Shown here in pieces: positions 1 to 5,780 of a stretch of DNA of 5,780 bases. Both the position numbers and the translations under genes were made by a program. The notes beneath the pieces are model-generated. The model was not told the origin of the DNA and ran no database searches. It saw only the letters and a list, made by a program, of their open reading frames with translations. The first letter of the stretch is position 1; each line of letters starts with the position of its first letter. Origin of the DNA: Phycisphaerales bacterium (GTDB lineage Bacteria; Planctomycetota; Phycisphaerae; Phycisphaerales; UBA1924); the NCBI GenBank assembly GCA_025453375.1, contig JALOQT010000202.1, positions 1 to 5,780 on the forward strand, given 5' to 3'.

Positions 1-2294
1 CCGTCGCCGCGTTGATCGTCACCCCGTCACGCACGATCGACACCGGGTTGCCCGTCAGCACCGCCATCCCCGTGTTCGGATCCGCCTCGATCCGCTCCCC
101 ACTGGCCGACAACCCCGACGCATCCTTCACACGCGGCGAGCCCGTCGCCACCACCTTGCTCGCCGTCGTCCGCCCCTGCCCGTCCGTCGCCAGATCCGCG
201 TTGAACTCACCAGCCTCAATCACAAATGGCCCGCTGCTGGCCTTGGCCGCACCACGCACACTCACCCGCCGCGGCTCATCACTCGCCCCGCCATTGACCG
301 GCTCCAGCGACAGCGTGATCGTCTGCCCACGCACCTCATCGACGGCGCCAGCATTCCCCCCACCGCCCCCGCCTCCCCCGCCTCCCCCGCGCGGCGAGCT
401 GGCCTTGGCATCACCGCTCAGCGTGATCTCCCGCACCGATGACCGCGGCACCCCGTTCCCACCGGCCATCACCACCGGCGTGCCAAACGTGATCTCCGCC
501 ACCTGCCCGCTCGCCACCGCCCGTCCGTTGCCCCCGCGCGCCTGCACATTCCCCCGCGCCGTCGCGCTGGTCGGCAGCGGCTCCAGCCAGCCGTCCTTGG
601 TCGCAAACGTCAGCGTCAGCCCCTCGCTCCACGACGCGAACAGCGCCGGCGCACCATCCGCCCGCGCCGCATCCAGTTCGCCCGCGCCAATCACCTCCAC
701 CTTGCCCTGAGGCAAGTCCGCCCGCACCTGCGTGCACACCAGCGTCCCGGCCCCGCCAGCGCTGAGCACGACCTTGGCCCCTGTGCCCGCCGCCCCACCC
801 GCGCCGCCCCCGCCCCCCCCCGGCACCCGCATCACCAGCGTGCGGTTCGTTGCGCCATAGTCAACGATCGACGCCTCACCCGCCAGCCGCGCCGGCTCGT
901 CAATCACGCGCACCGGCCCGTTGGAGCCACCCATCAACCGCAGCGCGACAAGATTCGGCCGCAGTTCCTCCGGCACGTTGGCCGTCGGCACCAGCACCAT
1001 CCGCCCCTTCCATGTCGCGACGATCGGCTCACCATCTGCCTCCGCCGCCGTCACAGTCGCGCCGCTCGTCGGCCCGCCACTCGTCCCCGCGCTCGTCCCC
1101 GGATTGGCCCGCGGCGCGATCGGCCCCAGCTGCCCGATCGCCCCATCGGCCAGTTTGTTGTTCACCAGCGTCATCCATCCCTCAACGCGCGACGCCAGCA
1201 ATCGCCGCGGCCCCTGACGGATCGCCACATCATCCTCAATCGTCAATCGATACAGCCGCGTGCGCTCCTGCCCGCTGCCCGCACGCGTCTCCCCACCCGC
1301 CCCCCCAGTCCCCCCAGCCCCCCCCGCCCCGCCCAGCCGCCGACTGGCCAGCCGCGACCGAACGCCCGACGTCGGCACATCCGGCCGCGTCGCCGTCCCC
1401 GGCCAGATCCGAACCTGATCGACCCGCACAAACTCACCCCGGCTGATCCCTTCCTCCACCTGATCAAAGATGATCAGCGCCCCCGTCCCCGCGATACTCA
1501 TGCGCTCCGAGTCAATCGTGAACGCATCCTGCGTGCTCAACTCCGCCTCCGGCGCGTTGAACACCAGCGTCCGCGTCTGGGCGATGATGCTCGGGCGGTC
1601 CTTGGCCAGGTCAATCGCCCGCTCGCGCCCCTGCGCGTCAACCTGCGGGTCGAAGATCTCAACGGTCACCCCCCCTTCAAACCGCCCACTCTCCGGCTCG
1701 CGCCCGCCCTTGGGCGTGAAGAACGCACCCTGCACCGCGCGAATCGCCGCGATTGAGCCATCACGCAAATACACATACCCGCGCGGCTCCTGCACCACCG
1801 CCTCGCCCACGCCCGCCGCCCCCGCCGCGCCACCGGCCATCGGCTCGAGCTTCTGCCACGACAACTGCGCCGAGACGCGCGTCGAATCCGCCTTGTCGAA
1901 AAACTTGACACTCGCCGCCCCCGTCCGCGCCGCCGCCATGCCCGTGCCCGCATCACCACCGACACTGGCCCCCGGCCCCGGCCCGCTGCCCGTCGGCCCG
2001 GTCAACGTATCCATCCCCCCGCTCAACCCCTGCCCGCCCCCCGCCGCCCCCCCCCCCCCCCCCCCCCGTGACGCCGGGCCCCACCACCGCCGTCGCCCCG
2101 CCCACCGCCGACCGGCGCGTCACCACCACCACGCTCACCAGCGCCACGATCGCCACGCCTGTCAGCACCGCCGCGATCAGCCCTGCCCGCCGCAGGTCCA
2201 CCCGGCTCGGCCGCGCACGGCCAGCCGCGCCCTCTGCGCTCGCCGTGTCGTCAGCCGCATTCGTCCCCGGTCGTGTCGATCCCTCGTCGGCCAT
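1..2294 (-). CDS. LptC/OstA-like membrane-anchored LPS-export protein, frameshifted at poly-G, 3' end outside window
   Basis: The protein probably takes part in carrying LPS from the inner membrane through the periplasm. Reading begins at ATG 2294. Residues 1-36 are hydrophilic, and residues 37-58 form one hydrophobic segment (GLIAAVLTGVAIVALVSVVV) after a basic stretch, a signal anchor as in LptC. At about residue 77 the gene enters a run of 21 G. The anchor's frame then ends at a TGA (1955-1953), giving a 113-residue stub. The frame one base on is open from about 2045 to the window edge, at least 680 codons. Upstream of the tract that frame has a TGA inside the anchor region, so both halves must be one gene. 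The first half (about 1910-1400) has LptC-like beta-rich sequence such as GRFEGGVTVEIFD. The distal part shows OstA/LptA-like pieces, for example AVLTGNPVSIVRDGVTINA at 73-11. Poly-Gly linkers separate the blocks. It lies 35 bp after kdsC, probably in the same operon. No strong ribosome binding site is seen. The family call rests on pattern and context. Confidence 0.7.
356..388 (-). repeat. Nine-base repeat of G-runs coding ten glycines
   Basis: The plus strand reads one run of 6 C then three runs of 5 C, each separated by exactly four bases (accg, gcct, gcct), giving a nine-base period. On the coding strand this is a four-tract, short-loop G-quadruplex motif. It codes for ten consecutive glycines between the beta-rich segments ending GDAKASSPR and beginning VDEVRGQTITLSL in the OstA-like part. 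Confidence 0.8.
797..823 (-). repeat. Gly-rich linker tract with an 8-G run
   Basis: This is a third poly-Gly linker in the LptC/OstA-like gene (PGGGGGGAGG). It contains one run of 8 G and one of 5 G on the coding strand and is in frame. It lies between two beta-rich stretches, LVMRVP before it and KVVLSAGGAGTLVCTQV after it, which fits an interdomain or surface-loop insertion. Confidence 0.65.
1291..1334 (-). repeat. G-run cluster coding a Gly-rich linker
   Basis: On the coding strand there are runs of 3, 4, 8, 6, 7, 3 and 4 G separated by one to three bases. They code for a Gly/Ala/Thr linker (GGAGGAGGTGGAGG) between the LptC-like block and the following beta-rich block of the frameshifted gene. 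This one stays in frame. The spacing meets the usual pattern for an intramolecular G-quadruplex on the coding strand and mRNA. Confidence 0.7.
2047..2067 (-). repeat. 21-base poly-G homopolymer inside the LptC-like gene
   Basis: There are 21 consecutive C on the plus strand, so G on the coding strand. The tract codes for a poly-glycine linker just after the membrane anchor. At this length the two halves of the gene are out of frame. A tract of 20 or 23 would join them, so it holds one base too many or two too few. It is either a sequencing/assembly error in a homopolymer or a real slippery tract. Confidence 0.95.
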
Positions 2295-2329
2295 AGCCCT
2301 GACGATAGGTTCCGCCCTGCAAAGCCGAT

Positions 2330-2872
2330 TCAGCCGCCAGCCAAACCCCCCGCCGAACCCCCAGCCGCCGGCTTGGCATACATCGCCACCGCCTCTTCCA
2401 GACGCCCCATCTGGCCCAGCAGGTGCTCGATCGCCTCGCGCACTGCGCCGTCGCCGCCGCGGCGCAAAGTCACATACTTCGCCACAGCCTTGACCCGCGC
2501 GTCGGCGTTGGCCGGCGCAATCGCATAGCCCACGCGCGTCATCGCTGGCAGGTCCGGCCAGTCATCGCCGACATACGCCATCGCCCCGGGCGCCACGCCG
2601 CTCTGGGCCGCCAGGCGCGCAAGGTCCGTCCCCTTGTCAGTACTGCCCTGAAACACCAGCGGCACGCCCAGGTCCGCCAATCGATGCCCAATCGCCGGCC
2701 CACGCCGCCCGGTGATGACCGCCAACTTCAGCCCCAGCCCCGTCCACGCCCGCATCCCCAGCCCATCGTGCACGTGAAACCGCTTGGTCTCCTGACCATC
2801 GGGCCCGACGTGAATCCCGCCATCGGTCAGCACGCCATCGACGTCAAGCACAAGCATCTGCACATTGAGCAT
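2330..2872 (-). CDS. kdsC: 3-deoxy-D-manno-octulosonate 8-phosphate phosphatase (KdsC), HAD family
   Basis: It removes the phosphate from Kdo 8-phosphate to give free Kdo, the sugar that links lipid A to the LPS core; it acts in the cytoplasm. The 180-residue product matches the family size. HAD motif I is DVDGVLTDGG with nucleophile Asp10 and acid/base Asp12. Motif II is VITGR (Thr54), the motif III Lys is probably Lys80, and motif IV is GDDWPD (Asp103, Asp104, Asp107). There is no large cap domain, as in C1-type tetrameric KdsC. The C-terminal RRGGDGAVREAIEHLL is typical of KdsC. The start at ATG 2872 puts motif I at the usual distance. ATG 2857 is a possible alternative, and an in-frame ATG at 3013 would run through the intergenic repeat and is unlikely. 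The last dozen residues are an odd Gly/Ala tail. No good Shine-Dalgarno is seen. The LptC-like gene follows after 35 bp. The related N-acylneuraminate-9-phosphatase activity cannot be wholly excluded. Confidence 0.93.
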   Translation of the reverse strand: MLNVQMLVLDVDGVLTDGGIHVGPDGQETKRFHVHDGLGMRAWTGLGLKLAVITGRRGPAIGHRLADLGVPLVFQGSTDKGTDLARLAAQSGVAPGAMAYVGDDWPDLPAMTRVGYAIAPANADARVKAVAKYVTLRRGGDGAVREAIEHLLGQMGRLEEAVAMYAKPAAGGSAGGLAGG

Positions 2873-2886
2873 GCCAGAGGGTAAGG

Positions 2887-3021
2887 ACGGAAGGTTGAAG
2901 GTGGAAGGTTGAATGAGAACACGCCCGGGATGCGATGGACGCGCACCGAGGTCGTGGGGTTTCTCATTCAACCTTCCACCTTCAACCTTTCTCCCGCAAC
3001 CTTCCACCTTCAACCTTCCGT
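2887..3021. repeat. Heptanucleotide repeat forming a perfect 29-bp inverted repeat between divergent genes
   Basis: The left arm (2891-2919) and right arm (2961-2989) are perfect reverse complements over 29 bp with a 41-nt spacer. A second right arm (2997-3021) is the perfect reverse complement of 2887-2911 over 25 bp, so the left arm has two competing partners. The arms are built from heptamers: ggttgaa, ggtggaa, ggttgaa at 2893-2913, and ttcaacc/ttccacc units at 2967-2987 and 3002-3015 with two degenerate units between. The element fills most of the 159-bp region between the starts of kdsC (2872) and the EamA gene (3032). It leaves 14 bp and 10 bp, so it may overlap both leaders or promoters. 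No convincing -35/-10 pair was seen. It may be a dispersed intergenic repeat; heptamer repeats of this sort (STRR) are known from cyanobacteria. Confidence 0.9.
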
Positions 3022-3031
3022 ACGCTTGGCC

Positions 3032-3553
3032 ATGGCCACCACCACCTCGACGAGTCTGGCTCTGCCCATCATGCTGGCGATTGGCGCGGGCGTGTGCTGG
3101 GGGATTGGAGAAGTGTGCACGAAATTGGTGCTCAAGAGCGGGCAGGTCGGGCCGGTCACGGCTGTGGCGGTGCGGACGCTGGTAGCCCTGCCGCTGGTCT
3201 GGCTGGCGTGGTGGGCCGTCGGGCGGGTGCTGGGGCCAGAGCCGGACTGGACCAAGGCCAGTTCGGGCGTGCTGCTGAAACTGATTCTCGGCGCGGGCGT
3301 CGCGGCGGGGGCGGTCGCGCTGATTCTGTTTTACTCGAGCCTCAAACTCGCGGACGTTTCGGTCGTCAAGCCGATCGCTTTCACGATCGCCCCGGCGACG
3401 GCGGTGCTGCTGGGGTGGCTGATCTTGGGAGAAGCGATGACCGTGCGCAAGGGGGCGGCCGTTGCGCTGATCCTCACCGGCGTGGTGCTGCTGGCCAGCC
3501 CGGGCACGAGCAAAGCGCCCGCGCCCCCTACTCCAGCGCCGTCACAGCCCTAG
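3032..3553 (+). CDS. Half-size EamA/DMT-superfamily membrane protein
   Basis: This is a predicted inner-membrane permease of the drug/metabolite transporter superfamily; its substrate is unknown. The 173-residue product has one EamA unit with about five membrane segments (roughly residues 10-29, 42-64, 80-103, 110-132, 139-156). The usual two-unit family has ten. Family-like features are GVCWGIGEVCTKLVL in the first helix, the FYSSLKLADVSVVKPI block (100-115), and LGE (132-134) before the last helix. Single-unit members normally act as dimers. The C-terminus is a short Pro/Ala-rich tail. The start at ATG 3032 is chosen because the hydrophobic segment follows closely; an in-frame ATG at 2909 would translate the repeat. 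No Shine-Dalgarno is visible. The gene is divergent from kdsC and convergent with the next gene, with 4 bp between the stop codons. Confidence 0.88.
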   Translation: MATTTSTSLALPIMLAIGAGVCWGIGEVCTKLVLKSGQVGPVTAVAVRTLVALPLVWLAWWAVGRVLGPEPDWTKASSGVLLKLILGAGVAAGAVALILFYSSLKLADVSVVKPIAFTIAPATAVLLGWLILGEAMTVRKGAAVALILTGVVLLASPGTSKAPAPPTPAPSQP

Positions 3554-3557
3554 GGCC

Positions 3558-5780
3558 TTACTTGATGACGTTGCGGGCATTGCGCAAACGCTTGACCACT
3601 TCGGGCCGGGTTGTACGCGAGATGGCGCGGTCGATGAGGCTCTGAGCCGCGCTGAGGCCATCGACCGGAGCGATGGCCTTGCCGGCTTCGAAGGCATCGC
3701 GGCCAATGTTCCAGAGGCGCACGTTGGCCGCCAGCAGGCGGGCCTCCTCAGGTGTCAGATTTTCAAGCTTGGGCCAGAGGCCTTGCCAGATCGCGTCAGC
3801 CAACTCGTTGGGCACTTCGCCCGTGGCGGGGGCGAGCATCGCCAACTGCACCATCGTCTCGCTGTCGCCCGTGCGGAAGGCGGCCAGCGCCATCGCCTCG
3901 GCCATGGCCGGCGTGATCGCCGGTGCGGGCTTGGGCGCTGGCTTGGCGTCGGGCTTGGCTTCGGGCGTCGATCCTTCGGCCGCTCCCGGGGCGGGGGCTG
4001 CGGCTTCGGCCAGCAGCGCGCGGGCGACACGGACGGCGTCACCATCGCGGCCTTGCAGGATCAGCAGCCGGCTGGCGGCGTCAAAGTCCTTGGCACGCAC
4101 ACGGGCGCGCGTGGCTTCGTCGATGCGCTCGGCGCCGGCGCCGAGGGTCGTCAGCACGTCCTGCGGCATGACGCGCGGGGCGGCCTTGGCGGCGGGGTCA
4201 GCCGTGGTCATCAGTGCATCGCCGACGACCTGCACACGCCATGGGCCCAGCGCCGGGGCCATGATGTGGCGGTTGGCCGCGGCCCACGTCCACCCGCCGA
4301 GCTGGCGAGCCGCGACGACGCGCGGCGGGACGAACGCCGGCAGGAAGGGCTCGTGCACCGAGCCGACATACGCATACGCGCCGCGATCCAACCAGCGCCC
4401 GCCGACGGCCTCGGGCTGCGAGCCGAGTTGGAGGCTCCATGAGTGCACGAAGTAGACGATCGAGGGGACGCGCAGCATCGGGATGTCACCCGGCTCGGCG
4501 TTGCCCGGCTTGAAGGAGAAGAAGTCCCAGTTACCCATGGTGTTGACGTTGATCCACGCGGCTTCGAGGCCGCCGCCGGTCTGGTTGGTCAGGCGGAGAG
4601 GGTTGCGCCTGGGCGTCAGGCCACCAGCCAGAACGGCGCGCCACTCATCGAGGGCGAACTGGGGGGAGTTGATGTTGCGGACGTTGTCGCGGCCGAGGAA
4701 CGCTTCGAGCACGGTGACGGTGCCGCGCGCGTCAAACTCCGACCAGCCGGTGCCCATTTCGTAGGAATCGACGACTGCCGCGCCCGGCCCGCCCGCGGTG
4801 GTGATGCGGCCGAGCTGACGCCCGATGAACAGCGAGGACATCGCCCGATACATCGCACGCGATGCGCTGCCTGGCAACTGCGCGGAATAGGCCCAACGCT
4901 GACGCTGCGGCGAGCGCTGGCGACCGAGCAGATCCGTCAGCGCGATCGACTCGCCGGACCGGCCGACGAACGGAGGCTCAAAGACGATCTCACCCTTGAC
5001 CTCGACGCGCATGTCGGCGTTCATGACGAGGGTGAGGGCATCGATCTGATCGCCCATGGCGATGTAGCTCAGTTTCAGTGCATCGAGCCGATCGGTGATG
5101 GCGCCGCTGATGGAATCGACCTTGGCCACGGGCCACGTCTCGCCGACGGGGCCGACGGGGCGCGTGACGGGGACGAGCACCTGGCCGTAATACGCCGCGA
5201 GGGCGAGGGCGGCGGGAGCGGCGTCGTCCATCGGGTCATAGGCGACGACGCCCAGCGGGCCGGGGCCGGCGCTATCAGCGCGTTTGGCGAGGGCTTCGAG
5301 GTAGGCCTCGCTGCTGGCGGCGCTCCAGATGGTGGCGAGTTTGGCCTGCATCGCACTGTCACGGGCGGCGCGCTCGGCCGGGAGGGTGGCGTCACCCTGG
5401 CCGGTCCAGTTGATGAGGATCGGGCTGGAAGCGGTGACGCTGGTGATGCCGCGGACGAAGCGGGCGATGTCCTCACGGGCGGCGGGGGTGCCGTCGTCGA
5501 TCAGGACGGGGATGACCTGGCCCTTGGACCAGAGCTGCGTGATCGCATCGGTAGCCAGGGCGGCACTGCCGACGATGACGACGGGCACGGGCTGGCCATT
5601 GGGCAGCGGCGCGCGGACGGCGCGGACGCGCTTGCCGAAGACTTCTTCAAGGGGCGGGGGCTCGGCGGGCTTAGCCTCGGGCTTCGTTTCAGGCTTGGCT
5701 GGGGATGCGGCGGCTGGCGGCGCGGTCGTGGCGGCGGCGGGTGCCGCGGCAGGCGTGGCGGTGGGCGCGGTGGGGGCGGC
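3558..5780 (-). CDS. Large protein of unknown function with possible C25/TIGR03790-like domain, 5' end outside window
   Basis: I do not recognise this gene with confidence. The frame is open from the window edge to TAA at 3560-3558, 740 residues; numbers here count from the first complete codon. Residues 1-43 are an Ala/Pro/Lys-rich linker, so a signal peptide or anchor probably lies upstream. A GTG at 5588 is in frame but is not the likely start. From about residue 65 an alpha/beta-like region begins (PVPVVIVGSAALATD). Residues 415-523 resemble in layout the C25 peptidase/TIGR03790 type: MGNWDFF (415), FVHSWS (445-449), RGAYAYVGSVHEP (466-478) and GDAL (520-523). The His-Gly and Cys expected in such peptidases read Met-Gly and His-Ser-Trp-Ser, so it may be inactive. 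The C-terminal part is helical and Ala-rich, perhaps TPR-like, and is split by a second Pro/Ala/Lys linker at about 3915-3995. An extracytoplasmic location is inferred. Reading-frame confidence is high; function confidence is low. Confidence 0.85.
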   Translation of the reverse strand, partial: AAPTAPTATPAAAPAAATTAPPAAASPAKPETKPEAKPAEPPPLEEVFGKRVRAVRAPLPNGQPVPVVIVGSAALATDAITQLWSKGQVIPVLIDDGTPAAREDIARFVRGITSVTASSPILINWTGQGDATLPAERAARDSAMQAKLATIWSAASSEAYLEALAKRADSAGPGPLGVVAYDPMDDAAPAALALAAYYGQVLVPVTRPVGPVGETWPVAKVDSISGAITDRLDALKLSYIAMGDQIDALTLVMNADMRVEVKGEIVFEPPFVGRSGESIALTDLLGRQRSPQRQRWAYSAQLPGSASRAMYRAMSSLFIGRQLGRITTAGGPGAAVVDSYEMGTGWSEFDARGTVTVLEAFLGRDNVRNINSPQFALDEWRAVLAGGLTPRRNPLRLTNQTGGGLEAAWINVNTMGNWDFFSFKPGNAEPGDIPMLRVPSIVYFVHSWSLQLGSQPEAVGGRWLDRGAYAYVGSVHEPFLPAFVPPRVVAARQLGGWTWAAANRHIMAPALGPWRVQVVGDALMTTADPAAKAAPRVMPQDVLTTLGAGAERIDEATRARVRAKDFDAASRLLILQGRDGDAVRVARALLAEAAAPAPGAAEGSTPEAKPDAKPAPKPAPAITPAMAEAMALAAFRTGDSETMVQLAMLAPATGEVPNELADAIWQGLWPKLENLTPEEARLLAANVRLWNIGRDAFEAGKAIAPVDGLSAAQSLIDRAISRTTRPEVVKRLRNARNVIK

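Noticed and set aside
12..710. Long plus-strand open frame of 232 codons, and similar ones at 850-1446 and 1470-2528
   Set aside because: They lie opposite the LptC/OstA-like gene. Their products are Pro/Ser/Arg-rich low-complexity sequence mirroring Gly/Ala-rich codons, with no recognisable domain. High GC makes antisense frames open by chance.
2873..3013. N-terminal extension of kdsC to an upstream ATG at 3013
   Set aside because: The added residues are translated from the heptamer repeat and lie before HAD motif I, which already sits at the usual distance from ATG 2872.
2887..3021. Inverted repeat as a transcription terminator
   Set aside because: It sits between two divergent gene starts, not after a gene end, the spacer is long (41 nt), and no U-run follows it.
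2887..3021. Repeat array as a CRISPR
   Set aside because: Units are 7 bp, contiguous and in inverted arrangement, with no regular unique spacers.
2909..3031. N-terminal extension of the EamA gene to ATG 2909
   Set aside because: It would translate the inverted repeat; the extra residues are not membrane-like and the family starts close to the first helix.
3673..4455. Plus-strand open frame of 260 codons
   Set aside because: It is antisense to the large minus-strand gene, whose sequence has better composition and structured motifs; the plus product is low-complexity Ala/Ser/Arg.

Overview
The window is very GC-rich and carries four protein genes, two of them cut off by the window edges. Kdo/LPS-type outer-membrane genes (kdsC followed by an LptC/OstA-like gene), long Ala/Pro- and Gly-rich linkers and starts without clear Shine-Dalgarno sequences suggest a Gram-negative-type bacterium with high GC. 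A planctomycete of the Phycisphaerae kind is my best guess, but this is inference from style and gene content, not from a marker gene.

Layout. Minus strand, 2872 down to 1: kdsC (2872-2330), then after 35 bp a long gene (2294 to beyond position 1) for a membrane-anchored LptC/OstA-like protein. That gene is interrupted by a 21-base G homopolymer (C on the plus strand, 2047-2067). The N-terminal anchor lies in one frame, and the rest, at least 680 open codons, lies in another. Plus strand, 3032-3553: a half-size EamA/DMT-type membrane protein. Minus strand, 5780 down to 3558: the 3' part of a large gene of no recognised family, with some resemblance in layout to C25/TIGR03790-type (caspase-like) domains. 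The EamA gene and this gene converge with 4 bp between their stop codons.

Between the divergent starts of kdsC and the EamA gene (2873-3031) lies a heptanucleotide-based repeat. It forms a perfect 29-bp inverted repeat plus an alternative second right arm, and it ends within about 15 bp of both start codons.

How the genes fit together: KdsC makes free Kdo for the LPS inner core, and LptC/LptA-like proteins carry LPS across the periplasm, so the kdsC-lptC pair is a lipid A/LPS export unit like the kdsC-lptC-lptA-lptB cluster of proteobacteria. The EamA protein might move a small or lipid-linked substrate, but nothing ties it to that pathway except proximity. The large convergent gene is probably unrelated. 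No RNA genes, CRISPR arrays, insertion sequences or clear terminators were seen. The most notable points are the poly-G frameshift and the structured heptad repeat in the divergent intergenic region.
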